Virus record (IMG/VR): IMGVR_UViG_2162886007_000016
Coordinates: 50,311-114,310 of that record
Strand: one strand, 5' to 3'
DNA: 64,000 bases
Origin: a virus
Part shown: piece after piece, positions 44,976 to 52,536 of the stretch
How positions within the stretch are numbered: the stretch's first letter is position 1
Layout of the letters: each line of letters opens with the position of its first letter
Made by a program: the position numbers and the translations under genes
Notes under the pieces: generated by a model
Database searches by the model: none
Seen by the model: only the letters and a program-made list of their open reading frames with translations
What the model was told of the DNA's origin: nothing

Positions 44976-45712
44976 CACACATGGTAAGTACCAGCTTCTC
45001 GCTGGGTTTGGCGCCTACGGAAATGCACCGTGTTGCTCAGACCAAGCAAGGCCTTGAGCTGGACGCGCAACAAGCTGGCGGTGACGCTCGCGTTCTAGAC
45101 GCCAACATCTGGCTGAAACAGGCCGCACCGCACTATCGCATCAGTGAGGATATCCGCGACTACATCATCGTGGCGCTGCCCTCCATCGTTACCTCGGTGC
45201 CCAACACCAACGGTGACAGTGCGTCGTTCAAGGAGCTGACCGCGTTCAACCCTGAGTTCGGCCAGATGGCGTATCGTACCTGGGTGGGCAAGCCCACTCA
45301 CGTCGAGCACGACAACAAGGATATCACCAAAGCCAAGGGCGTGATCTTCGACACGTACCTGCGCCCACTGCCGCGCAACCGGAAGTTTGCGAAGCTGGTG
45401 AAACTCATGGGCTTCGACCGCACCAAGGACTCGTACCTGGTGAACAAGCTCCTGAGTGGTGAAATCAACACCTACTCCATGGGCATGTACTACTCGTCCT
45501 ACACCTGCCCAGTCTGTGGCGCACGTGTCGGCAAGGGTATCGGTGCACCATGCGTACATACCCGTCCACGTCGTCCGACCTACCAGCTGCCTGATGGGCG
45601 TCTGGCTTATCGCATGTGCGAAGGCCTGGTGGGCTTTGAAACGTCCGTAGTTCTCGACCCTGCGTATGTAGCTGCGCAGTCCGACGTGATCTGGGACTTG
45701 TCGAAACTCTGA
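44972..45712 (+). CDS. Prohead-protease-like protein (tentative)
   Basis: A 246-residue protein. VEHDNKD (H113), then KGVIFDTYLRP, and later LLSGEINTYSMGMY (S169) follow the order of the catalytic His and Ser motifs in HK97-type and herpesvirus-like capsid maturation proteases (H-D...G-V...a helix ending in G-I/S-x-x-S-x-G). After the Ser it adds a Cys-rich element, CPVCGARVGKG plus later Cys/His, perhaps a zinc site. If correct it would cleave scaffold and tagged proteins during head maturation, which fits the neighbouring SFE-tagged proteins. No third catalytic residue can be assigned. Start is fixed by ATGA. Confidence 0.45.
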   Translation: MTHMVSTSFSLGLAPTEMHRVAQTKQGLELDAQQAGGDARVLDANIWLKQAAPHYRISEDIRDYIIVALPSIVTSVPNTNGDSASFKELTAFNPEFGQMAYRTWVGKPTHVEHDNKDITKAKGVIFDTYLRPLPRNRKFAKLVKLMGFDRTKDSYLVNKLLSGEINTYSMGMYYSSYTCPVCGARVGKGIGAPCVHTRPRRPTYQLPDGRLAYRMCEGLVGFETSVVLDPAYVAAQSDVIWDLSKL

Positions 45713-45749
45713 GGCGACCATGAAACTGACTATCTCACTGAGGCGTGCA

Positions 45750-46139
45750 ATGAAAGTTTTCCTCGGCGGTACCTGTAACGATAGCACATGGCGCGAGCGT
45801 TTGATTCCGATGTTGAACATCGACTTCTTCAACCCTGTGGTCCCCAACTGGACTCCAGAGTGCATGGAGGAGGAACGCCGCCAGCGTGAAATCTGCGACT
45901 ACAACCTGTACGTTATCACTCCAAAGATGACGGGCGTGTTCAGTATCGCAGAAGTCGTGTGCGACAGCATCAAACGCTCCTCCAAGACCGTGTTCTGCGC
46001 CTTGCGCTCGGATGACGGTGCTGAGTTCTCCGAAGCTCAGTGGAAATCGCTGCAACAGGTGCGTCGAATGATCGACGAGCATTGTGCCAAAACGTGCGAT
46101 AGTCTGGAAGACGTGGCCGCATTCCTGAACGGAGTGTAA
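45750..46139 (+). CDS. Nucleoside 2-deoxyribosyltransferase-like protein
   Basis: A 129-residue protein starting MKVFLGGTCNDSTWRERL, with FNPVVPNW, a Glu-rich helix and DYNLYVITPKMTGVFSIAE, the arrangement of the nucleoside 2-deoxyribosyltransferase-like family (Rossmann-like, catalytic Glu in the SIAE helix). Members exchange or hydrolyse N-glycosidic bonds in nucleosides or NAD-like molecules. The start at 45750 matches the usual family N terminus and has GAGG upstream; the in-frame ATG at 45720 adds ten residues and also has GAGG. It may salvage nucleosides or destroy a nucleotide signal; the neighbours do not decide. Confidence 0.65.
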   Translation: MKVFLGGTCNDSTWRERLIPMLNIDFFNPVVPNWTPECMEEERRQREICDYNLYVITPKMTGVFSIAEVVCDSIKRSSKTVFCALRSDDGAEFSEAQWKSLQQVRRMIDEHCAKTCDSLEDVAAFLNGV

Positions 46140-46140
46140 C

Positions 46141-46545
46141 GTGAATCGTCTCGTAGACCAGACAACCTTCTACGTACCGGGAACCATCGGTGGTGGGAAC
46201 TGTGCCGAAGCTGCGTGCGCTACGCTCTTTGGCATCCCGCTCTCCGACGTCCCGCGTTTCTACAACGAAGATGACCCAGAGCCGTCGTATCGCTACTGGC
46301 GTAACTTCGAGAACTTCTGCTTCTCGCAGGGTTATTGGGTGGTGCGTCAAGAACGCGAACGAATCATGGAAGCCACGTATCTGGCTAGTGGTTCGTCGGC
46401 TCGCGGATGCAAGCACATGGTGGTGATGCGGAATGGTGAGTTGTTTCACGACCCGCATCCGTCACGCGCCGGCTTGGAGAAGATCGAGCAAACTTGGCTG
46501 CTGGTGCCCCTTGACCCGATCAACTTCAAAAAGGTCACGGAATGA
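46141..46545 (+). CDS. Papain-like cysteine hydrolase (tentative)
   Basis: A 134-residue protein with GTG start, 1 base after the previous stop. GGGNCAEAACATLFG (C21) followed by GCKHMVV (H92) and ELFHDPHPSRAGL matches small papain-like or C39-like proteins with a GNC-AA...H...DPHPS pattern. Cys21 at the start of a helix and His92 would form the catalytic pair; an Asp in the HDPHPS loop may be the third. The target could be a peptide or isopeptide bond. The stop overlaps the next start (ATGA). Confidence 0.55.
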   Translation: MNRLVDQTTFYVPGTIGGGNCAEAACATLFGIPLSDVPRFYNEDDPEPSYRYWRNFENFCFSQGYWVVRQERERIMEATYLASGSSARGCKHMVVMRNGELFHDPHPSRAGLEKIEQTWLLVPLDPINFKKVTE

Positions 46546-47099
46546 AAATCACCATGAGCATGAAAGCCCACGATGACAATGTGGCAGAGGCTGCCAACAA
46601 GCTGATCTTCGTACCCTACACCGGCACCAATGGGCTGTACTCTGCCGTTGATGTTGTACCAGAGTACGTGGACGCCATCCTGAAACTGGCAGACGAACTG
46701 GAGCTGAGCCCAGACGAACATGCGCTACATTGTACCGTCGTCTACTCCAAAGTGGCTGCTACTGTGCCGCTGCCAGAAGTGCTGGACGTTGTGCAGGCCT
46801 ACAAGGACAACCAGTTCTCGGCGCTGGTCAATGCTGTCGAGTCGTGGGTTGGCCACAACGGCAAGACGTACATCGTCCTGAAGCTGGTGAGTGAGTCCGT
46901 TATCTCGCTCAATGCACGCTGCCAGCAACTGGGTGCCGAGCACACGTTCATCCCGTACAGCCCGCACATTACCCTGAGCGACGAAGTGCCTGTGGACGAC
47001 GCCATGAAGGCACGGATCGAATTCGTCAACAAGCGCCTGGCGCGTAACCCTGTCCAGATCATGCTGAAAAATTTCAGCGTTGGTGATCAGGACGACTGA
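46542..47099 (+). CDS. 2H phosphoesterase, Acb1/LigT-like
   Basis: A 185-residue protein with the two H-x-T motifs that define the 2H phosphoesterase superfamily: LHCTVVY (H63, T65) and PHITLS (H142, T144), 79 residues apart. GLYSAVDVV and a helix before the first motif resemble T4 Acb1, which hydrolyses cyclic oligonucleotide messengers of CBASS defence. LigT-like RNA 2'-5' phosphodiesterases have the same motifs, so the substrate is not certain. It lies in a cluster of small enzyme-like genes and is coupled by ATGA to the preceding gene. Confidence 0.65.
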   Translation: MKITMSMKAHDDNVAEAANKLIFVPYTGTNGLYSAVDVVPEYVDAILKLADELELSPDEHALHCTVVYSKVAATVPLPEVLDVVQAYKDNQFSALVNAVESWVGHNGKTYIVLKLVSESVISLNARCQQLGAEHTFIPYSPHITLSDEVPVDDAMKARIEFVNKRLARNPVQIMLKNFSVGDQDD

Positions 47100-47109
47100 G
47101 GACATTGCC

Positions 47110-47529
47110 ATGAGCATGTTGTGTGCATCACCTTATCGACCACCCAAGCCAGTTATCCCAATCGAGACGCAACTGCCACCTCGCTTCGGCTTGGGTGCTC
47201 TGGAAAGCTACACCAACGAGCAGATGCTGACTCAAGCCCTCAGCGAGGTGCATGAGAACGCACAGCAGTACCCGTCGTTCACTCTACCCGCAGCGCCTGA
47301 CGATGGTTTCTACTACTACATGGCACCTGTCGAGTACGGTGCTGTGACGTTCCGTGATGCTGGTGGACTCGTCGGTGGTTGGGACGGTGCTTCGTGGCCT
47401 CTCGATGACATGGCAGACACTACTGGCCCTGTCGAAGTCATGTACCAGGGTCACAAGTACAACCTGTATCGCACCGACTGGCCTGGTAGTCGTGGCGGCA
47501 CCTTCACAGTGAGCTTTGCAAATGGCTAG
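47110..47529 (+). CDS. Stand-alone GGWDGASWP-domain protein
   Basis: A 139-residue protein. After about 30 Pro-rich residues, the whole remainder is one copy of the domain found in the giant virion proteins: FRDAGGLVGGWDGASWP, GPVEVMYQG, YNLYRTDWPG and a final strand FTVSFANG. It has no signal peptide. It may assemble on the virion as a separate tip or decoration protein, or act as a soluble competitor. GAGGACATT precedes the ATG at 47110. Confidence 0.65.
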   Translation: MSMLCASPYRPPKPVIPIETQLPPRFGLGALESYTNEQMLTQALSEVHENAQQYPSFTLPAAPDDGFYYYMAPVEYGAVTFRDAGGLVGGWDGASWPLDDMADTTGPVEVMYQGHKYNLYRTDWPGSRGGTFTVSFANG

Positions 47530-47749
47530 AATCGACTTTGACCTGAGCGATGGGCGCTATGAGCACAACGGGCAGCGCGTCGATGAACTCGAGGAGCCGT
47601 ACGTCAGACTGCCGAAAGCAAAGGTCAAAGCGCTGCTCAAGGCCAAGCGACGTAATCGCGAAGAAGGGAAAATCTCCGAGACAGATCACACGCCCGGCAA
47701 GGTGCGCGTGACCAAAATCAATTGGATCAGTCGGATGCAACGAACCTGA
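47522..47749 (+). CDS. Small basic unknown protein
   Basis: A 75-residue, Lys/Arg-rich protein starting at ATG 47522, overlapping the previous gene by 8 bases. The stretch LPKAKVKALLKAKRRNRE is an amphipathic basic helix. No family recognised; a nucleic acid contact is possible. The Shine-Dalgarno is weak, so expression probably depends on coupling. Confidence 0.5.
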   Translation: MARIDFDLSDGRYEHNGQRVDELEEPYVRLPKAKVKALLKAKRRNREEGKISETDHTPGKVRVTKINWISRMQRT

Positions 47750-47757
47750 GGTGAGTT

Positions 47758-48102
47758 ATGGAAGCAATCCCCGTAGTACGCCATGACTACCCATGTGCGT
47801 GCGGTAAGCCAGTCCCCTGTTATCAGAACCCACCGTGCACGAACCTTGTGAACGGGCCAGTTGTGTTGCCTGCATTGGGAACGGTACCGATCACCACTGA
47901 GACCATGCTGCTCTCGCAGTTGCTCAAGGAAGGTGGTGTGGTAATTAATGCGACAGCCTGCAGCGCACACGAAGTCGCTGAGGCAAAAGCGGAGGGTCGG
48001 ACGTATCGCGATCCACGTGGTTACACGTTCGTGTTGATGACGCCAGAGTGGTTGGAGCATGTGCGCAAGCTGGAACGCGCCAATGCCGAACTGCTAGAAT
48101 GA
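47758..48102 (+). CDS. Small unknown protein with N-terminal Cys cluster
   Basis: A 114-residue protein with four Cys in the first 27 residues (CACGKPVPCYQNPPC), which could bind a metal, followed by a small alpha/beta segment and a C-terminal helix. It is the last plus-strand gene before a bidirectional terminator and converges with the minus-strand thymidylate synthase operon. Confidence 0.5.
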   Translation: MEAIPVVRHDYPCACGKPVPCYQNPPCTNLVNGPVVLPALGTVPITTETMLLSQLLKEGGVVINATACSAHEVAEAKAEGRTYRDPRGYTFVLMTPEWLEHVRKLERANAELLE

Positions 48103-48140
48103 AAAAAGGCCACTTACTCTCAGGAGCAGGTGGCCTTTTT
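48102..48140. terminator. Bidirectional Rho-independent terminator
   Basis: AAAAAAGGCCAC at 48102-48113 pairs with GTGGCCTTTTT at 48130-48140. A-rich and T-rich flanks allow it to stop transcripts from both the plus-strand genes to its left and the convergent minus-strand operon to its right. Confidence 0.9.
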
Positions 48141-48142
48141 GT

Positions 48143-48835
48143 TTACCGCGCGTCTTTCCCTTCTTCGTTCAGGAACTCGCTGAGACTTCCCACATTTGGC
48201 CGACGCGTTTTGCGTATCCTGCCAGCAGCGAACTTCCCAGGCAACTCCATCCCGCGACTATTCCCACGCACGTCTGCAGGCGGCTCCACGAACAGTGGCT
48301 TGCCAGCAAACTTCGGCGTCTCCTGCGTACTGTTCGGCTCAAGGATCAGTACCTTCTCCAAATCCTCACGCAGCTTCGCATACACCTCGTTGTCCATGAC
48401 GATGTACGCCGTGTCCTTGTCGTGTGCAACGCGGCGCAGCGTATCGAAGTCATACACATGGCCTTCCAGATAGTAGAAGTACCGAGGATACCAGCGCGCT
48501 GTCACGAAGTCCACAGCTTGCGGCTCAGCGATCTTCCACGCGTTCGGGCCCAGCTCATGGATGACGTACTGCGTCTTGGTCGTCTCAGTGACTTCGGTAC
48601 CGTCGCCAACGAAGCCCACTGGGTTCTCCGTCCACTCGATAGCCATCCAGCCACTTTTGCGCTTGCCCTCAGACAGCTTCGCGTCCTTGTCAGTGGTGAC
48701 GATCAACGTGTTCTTGCCGTTGACCTCAAGACCTTTGAACGCATCAGCATGGAACGGATCGTTGCTGCGCTCCCAGTACGCGACGCCAGACCACAACGGC
48801 GGCGGGTTGTTTTCATCGACCAGATAGGTAATCAC
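48143..48835 (-). CDS. Unknown protein, last gene of the minus-strand operon
   Basis: A 230-residue protein read from GTG 48835 in a GTGA overlap with the preceding gene and with a strong GGGGAGG upstream; the TTG start at 48850 is less likely. It is rich in Trp/Tyr and charged residues, and ends in an Arg/Pro-rich tail with a final acidic helix. No domain is recognised. It ends at the bidirectional terminator. Confidence 0.55.
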   Translation of the reverse strand: MITYLVDENNPPPLWSGVAYWERSNDPFHADAFKGLEVNGKNTLIVTTDKDAKLSEGKRKSGWMAIEWTENPVGFVGDGTEVTETTKTQYVIHELGPNAWKIAEPQAVDFVTARWYPRYFYYLEGHVYDFDTLRRVAHDKDTAYIVMDNEVYAKLREDLEKVLILEPNSTQETPKFAGKPLFVEPPADVRGNSRGMELPGKFAAGRIRKTRRPNVGSLSEFLNEEGKDAR

Positions 48836-49089
48836 GACACGCCTCCCCAATAGCCAGGCACCTTCTTGTAGTTGAGAGCCAATGCTTCACTCTCCACGAT
48901 CAAGGCATCGACCTCACCGAACTGCTGCAGGATGAAGTTGTACTGATCCTTACCAGCGTCACGCCCTGGCGCGTAAATCTCCAGACGCTCTTTGATTGGC
49001 AACTCCATCGACGCCCATGACGTGTGCCCGATTGCCATGATTTGCTTCTTCTCATGGCACACTGCAAACACGCGCTCTCCGTCTGCCAT
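48832..49089 (-). CDS. Small unknown protein of the minus-strand operon
   Basis: An 85-residue protein starting at ATG 49089 in a TGATG overlap, with GGAG about 8 bases upstream; GTG 49092 is an alternative. It begins with a strand ERVFAVCHEKKQIMAIGH, looks like a small alpha/beta domain, and is coupled on both sides by short overlaps. Function unknown. Confidence 0.55.
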   Translation of the reverse strand: MADGERVFAVCHEKKQIMAIGHTSWASMELPIKERLEIYAPGRDAGKDQYNFILQQFGEVDALIVESEALALNYKKVPGYWGGVS

Positions 49090-49835
49090 CACAATTCTCC
49101 ATTGAGTTTGACGTAGCCGTTCTCAAAGGCCTCGGCAGGAGACCACGAGGTGTAGCCGTTGTCATAGATCACATAGTAGCCACCAGATGCAGCCGAGTGC
49201 TTGACGTACCAATCACGGCTGATCGCCACCTTCTGCCCACCTTCCAGATTGAGCTCCAGACCACAGTCACCGATCAGGTCGTCAATGCTGATGATCTTGG
49301 CACCCTTGACGATCTTGCGCGACTGGTACTTTGGCAGTGTGAGCTTGGCTGCTTCTGTCCAGATGCGCGTGGCGATGTTGTAGATCACCTCGTCCTCGTA
49401 GATGTACAGCATGGCCATGGTAGTAGGCGGTACGCGAGCGTCCAGATAGATCGGCGCCTTGTTCAGCATGCCCTTGATACGGCTGTCACTGTAGGTCACG
49501 TCCTTGCCTGGGTCGTACAGGTGCGCGATAGCATTTGAGTTTGGTCGCGTGCGCAACTCTTCCAGCGCACTTGCACCCATGAGCCATACCCGCTTCGGCT
49601 GTGTCTCGTGGCTTGGTCCTGGTACGTGACGTGCTACAGGGTTGAACGCCATGATCTTGTAGGTACTGCCGCCGAGGGCCATCTGCACTTCTTGGCTTTC
49701 GTGCTTCTCGTCCTCAAACACAAAGCCCTGGTCGCCCATCTCGGTGAGCGCACGGTGCACCTCTTCGTCCAGCGCGACGTAGCCCCAGCGCAGATAGTTG
49801 TAGTTACCACGAGCGATAAAATGATCGAGAGTCAT
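49089..49835 (-). CDS. Unknown protein of the minus-strand operon
   Basis: A 248-residue protein without a recognised family. Residues 200-245 (WYVKHSAASGGYYVIYDNGYTSW in part, ending SPAEAFENGY) look like a compact beta-rich domain. It overlaps the thymidylate synthase stop by ATGA, so it is translated with it. A metabolic or regulatory role alongside thymidylate synthase is possible but unproven. Confidence 0.55.
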   Translation of the reverse strand: MTLDHFIARGNYNYLRWGYVALDEEVHRALTEMGDQGFVFEDEKHESQEVQMALGGSTYKIMAFNPVARHVPGPSHETQPKRVWLMGASALEELRTRPNSNAIAHLYDPGKDVTYSDSRIKGMLNKAPIYLDARVPPTTMAMLYIYEDEVIYNIATRIWTEAAKLTLPKYQSRKIVKGAKIISIDDLIGDCGLELNLEGGQKVAISRDWYVKHSAASGGYYVIYDNGYTSWSPAEAFENGYVKLNGEL

Positions 49836-50995
49836 ACGGCCACCGGTGCGTTGATTACTTTGCCTGGAACATAGCCGTCGATGGTAATGTCTTCGACCTT
49901 GAAGTCCAGAATGGAGGAGTAGCTGCGGCGTTCAATGATGACGCGCGGCTGGGATGCTTCGTTGATTGGCGTCGCCAGTTGCTCACGCACTTGGTCAACG
50001 TGGTTGCTGTAGACGTGCGCATCGCCGACGGTGTGGAACAGCTTGCCTGCTTTGAGCCCGTAGATCGCGCAGAGCATGTGGGTGAAGATGGAGTAGAACG
50101 CGACGTTGTACGGTACGCCCAGGAACCAGTCACCAGAACGTTGGTAGAGCTTGCAGTGCAGCACCAGCTCGCCAGTCGTATCGCGCTCGATGCCCCACTG
50201 AGCGAGAGTGTGGCAAGGCGGCAGTGCCATGTCTTCCAGATACGCGACGTTCCACGCGCTCAACACATTGCGTCGTGCAGCGCTATCGTCACGCTCCTTG
50301 ATTGCTTTCTCCAGACGCGCGATCTGGTCAATCTCACGGCGAATCATCAGGCGACCATCGTCAGCCGTGCCCATGTGGACAAAGCCGCGCTTGCCGTACT
50401 GCTCCCACGCAGCGTTGCCGTTGTACATGACGCTCGGGTCGATCAAACGCAGGTCTTCCCAGTGACGCCACTGCACACCGTACACAGGGCCCAGGTCACC
50501 GTCGAGAATCTGGTACTGGGGAATGCCGAACTTCTTGAACAGTGCTTCTTGCTGCGCACGGCGATCAGCCTCGTCGAAGCCCGTGATGCCCTTCATTTCG
50601 TCGAACTGGCTGCCCTTGAGCATACGCACGCGCTCGCCTTCTTCGTACATGCGCCCGAAGACTTCGGTACCAGGCTTCACCCAGTTGTTCCAGAAATTGA
50701 CCTTGTTGTCGATCAGGAACTTCAGGCGATTGGAGCCGCTAAGCATCCAGACCAGTTCGACGACTGCCTTGTCCCAGAACACGTTCTTGGTAGAGGGTAG
50801 CATCACGGTAGCGCAGCCGTCGTCCGCCAACAGGTCATATTCGACGTTCACCACACCGAAGCGCGAGTAGGTGCCAGTGCCAGTACGGTCAGCCTTGATG
50901 GCACCGCGTTCGAGCAGGTACTCGGCGACGGTCAGATAGCCATGCTCACCGTTGAGGGCAATTGGCATCATGTTACCGCTGGGAAGTTTGCGCAT
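49832..50995 (-). CDS. thyA: Thymidylate synthase with two insertions
   Basis: A 387-residue ThyA: RTGTGT near the N terminus, GDLGPVYGVQWRHW, the nucleophile C261 in ALPPCHTLAQW, QRSGDWFLGVPYN and HVYSNHVDQV. The Asn in PYN that selects dUMP over dCMP is present. It makes dTMP from dUMP with methylene-tetrahydrofolate. Against about 264 residues in the bacterial enzyme, this one carries an extra roughly 55 residues before GDLGPVYG and about 45 between WRHW and REIDQI. A dUMP hydroxymethylase activity cannot be excluded from sequence. GGAGATACGCG precedes the ATG. Confidence 0.9.
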   Translation of the reverse strand: MRKLPSGNMMPIALNGEHGYLTVAEYLLERGAIKADRTGTGTYSRFGVVNVEYDLLADDGCATVMLPSTKNVFWDKAVVELVWMLSGSNRLKFLIDNKVNFWNNWVKPGTEVFGRMYEEGERVRMLKGSQFDEMKGITGFDEADRRAQQEALFKKFGIPQYQILDGDLGPVYGVQWRHWEDLRLIDPSVMYNGNAAWEQYGKRGFVHMGTADDGRLMIRREIDQIARLEKAIKERDDSAARRNVLSAWNVAYLEDMALPPCHTLAQWGIERDTTGELVLHCKLYQRSGDWFLGVPYNVAFYSIFTHMLCAIYGLKAGKLFHTVGDAHVYSNHVDQVREQLATPINEASQPRVIIERRSYSSILDFKVEDITIDGYVPGKVINAPVAV

Positions 50996-51086
50996 CGCGT
51001 ATCTCCTTTGATTTGGCAGTCGCCATTTTCAGTAGTTCGTTTAACTCGGTGTTGTCCAGAACGTTGTAGCCGCACTTAGCCAGCAT
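50973..51086 (-). CDS. Possible small ORF between HTH gene and thyA
   Basis: A 37-residue frame starting at ATG 51086 within the end of the HTH gene and ending 23 bases inside thyA. It is helical and polar. The same frame is open up to 51194, but that would overlap the HTH gene by 119 bases. No clear Shine-Dalgarno; it may be a translational bridge or not a gene. Confidence 0.3.
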   Translation of the reverse strand: MLAKCGYNVLDNTELNELLKMATAKSKEIRDAQTSQR

Positions 51087-51714
51087 TGAGTGCCGTGTCT
51101 TGTCTGGTAAGCGCTTGAAAATCCCGAGACTCAGCAAGCTCGTTACCGTGCATCCCCAGAGTTTCTTGGATAGCCACTGCAATAGCTTCCGCATTTTCGT
51201 GTACCCATTGTTGACTGATGGCGCCCCAGTTCAGGACGTATAAACGCTCCAGCCGATCGGTGGCAAACTCCACACCCAAGAGCGTGACGCCATCAATGAT
51301 CCTGCCGATGTTCTTTCCAGTTGTCCCAAGCTCCTTCGCCAGTTCTTTCTGGGTGAGCTTGTTCTTGTCCATGACGTACAGCAACCACAGCTTGCGCAGG
51401 AACCCTACCTGAACTCGCTGGAATGGATCGCGTGGGATGATGGCATTGGCACACTGCCGTCGAATGTCCTCGCGAGCAATCTCACCCATGAAGCGCCAAC
51501 GCAGCACGTCACGCATTTCGATACGGACGTTGAGCATGTTGGCGTAGCGTCCAAACTTCCACCACGAGCCTTGGTGCCAATAGGCATCCATGTAGTATTC
51601 ACCCTCTACGGTGTAGTCTTGGACTGCATACCAGCCTTCTTTCTTGGGCTTTCGCTGGCTGCATTCAATCCATGGACGTGGTTTGATGACTTCCTGCAGC
51701 ATGTTCGTGTACAT
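51076..51714 (-). CDS. HTH-domain protein heading the minus-strand operon
   Basis: A 212-residue protein. Residues 15-105 form a Trp/Tyr-rich domain (GWYAVQDYT, YWHQGSWWKFGRYA), possibly ligand binding. Around residues 130-160 there is a helix-turn-helix, LTQKELAKELGTTGKNIGRII, of the type seen in Cro/XRE and sigma-like regulators. It is the first gene of the minus-strand operon and faces the baseplate operon across an 83-base gap, so it may control either. Start at ATG 51714; ATG 51702 is an alternative. Confidence 0.6.
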   Translation of the reverse strand: MYTNMLQEVIKPRPWIECSQRKPKKEGWYAVQDYTVEGEYYMDAYWHQGSWWKFGRYANMLNVRIEMRDVLRWRFMGEIAREDIRRQCANAIIPRDPFQRVQVGFLRKLWLLYVMDKNKLTQKELAKELGTTGKNIGRIIDGVTLLGVEFATDRLERLYVLNWGAISQQWVHENAEAIAVAIQETLGMHGNELAESRDFQALTRQDTALNAG

Positions 51715-51763
51715 CCCTATTAGTGGCAGACATGGTTGGTTTACAGTAATCCCGGTGTTCCTC

Positions 51764-51772
51764 AGTAATTTA
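51764..51772 (+). promoter_or_regulatory. Candidate promoter motif AGTAATTTA (variant)
   Basis: In the 83-base divergent gap, AGTAATTTA matches the GCTAATTTA motif at seven of nine positions and lies 26 bases before the PAAR gene start, similar to the spacing at 3287. TTTACA is present about 20 bases upstream. A regulator bound here could affect both directions. Confidence 0.35.
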
Positions 51773-51797
51773 TCACCAATCGAATATGAGGTGTCCC

Positions 51798-52124
51798 ATG
51801 AGCAATCTTGAACTGGTGTTCGCTCTCAAGGGCCAGCGCAACATTCGTCTCGGCACTGATGCGAGTACGGGTCATGGTTGCTTTGGCCCAACAGTTCCAG
51901 CATCGGCATCCATGACGGTGTTCACCGACCAGATCGCGGAAGTCCGTGTGTCTGACAAGTACGTGCCACACTGCTGCCCATCGAAAGGGTGTCACAGCCC
52001 TGGCGTTATCGTAGGTGCCCGCATCACCTACACGGATCAGTTGGCGACACACCGGAATGGCGATCCATTGAGCTGCGGCGATATGTCGTCCAACGGCTCG
52101 TTCACTACCTACAGTGGTAACTGA
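51798..52124 (+). CDS. PAAR-domain spike tip protein
   Basis: A 108-residue protein with the PAAR pattern: GHGCFGPTVP, a TVFTD strand, then VRVSDKYVPHCCP, GCHSPGVIVGA, and HRNGDPLSCGDMSSNGSFTTYSGN. His and Cys residues coordinate the zinc that forms the sharp apex. PAAR proteins cap the central spike of contractile tails and type VI secretion systems and pierce the outer membrane. GAGGTG places the start at ATG 51798; ATG 51786 is an alternative. Its stop overlaps the next gene. Confidence 0.85.
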   Translation: MSNLELVFALKGQRNIRLGTDASTGHGCFGPTVPASASMTVFTDQIAEVRVSDKYVPHCCPSKGCHSPGVIVGARITYTDQLATHRNGDPLSCGDMSSNGSFTTYSGN

Positions 52125-52528
52125 TGATGGCGGATTACAGAGACAGCCCGATCTATTCCGACATCAACTTGTATGTCGGCACCCACTCCAACAAGGAGCT
52201 GGTGTACAACGAAGACTCCATCAACCAAAACATCTTCCTGATCATCACCACACCCATTCGCTCAAAGTGGTTCCGGATTCGCTACGGGTCGAACATCCCA
52301 GCGTACCTGTTTGAACCCATGGACGATATGACGGCGTCGCGTATCCGTACGGAAATCCGAACGCTGCTCAGTCGTAACGACGAGCTCCGTGTGACGATCA
52401 CGAAGGTCAACGTATACCCGAACTACACCCTGCAAGCGTACGGTGTCGAGGTGTACTACACGGCACCTAACTTGGACGGCAAGCCTGTGCTGTTCCAGTT
52501 TGCCCTCAACAAGCAGAATGCCGCATAG
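52124..52528 (+). CDS. Baseplate wedge protein, gp25-like
   Basis: A 134-residue protein of the gp25/GPW family: DSINQNIFLIITTPIRSKWF, YGSNIPAYLFEP and a helix MTASRIRTEIRTLL followed by strands. In T4, P2 and type VI systems this subunit joins the wedge to the sheath initiation ring. The start is in a TGATG overlap with the PAAR gene, and the next baseplate gene follows at 8 bases, so spike and wedge parts are made together. Confidence 0.85.
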   Translation: MMADYRDSPIYSDINLYVGTHSNKELVYNEDSINQNIFLIITTPIRSKWFRIRYGSNIPAYLFEPMDDMTASRIRTEIRTLLSRNDELRVTITKVNVYPNYTLQAYGVEVYYTAPNLDGKPVLFQFALNKQNAA

Positions 52529-52536
52529 GAACAGTC

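Noticed and set aside
50973-51194. Longer 73-residue version of the small minus-strand frame before thyA
   Set aside because: It would overlap the HTH gene by 119 bases without a good ribosome binding site; only the shorter form is listed, at low confidence.
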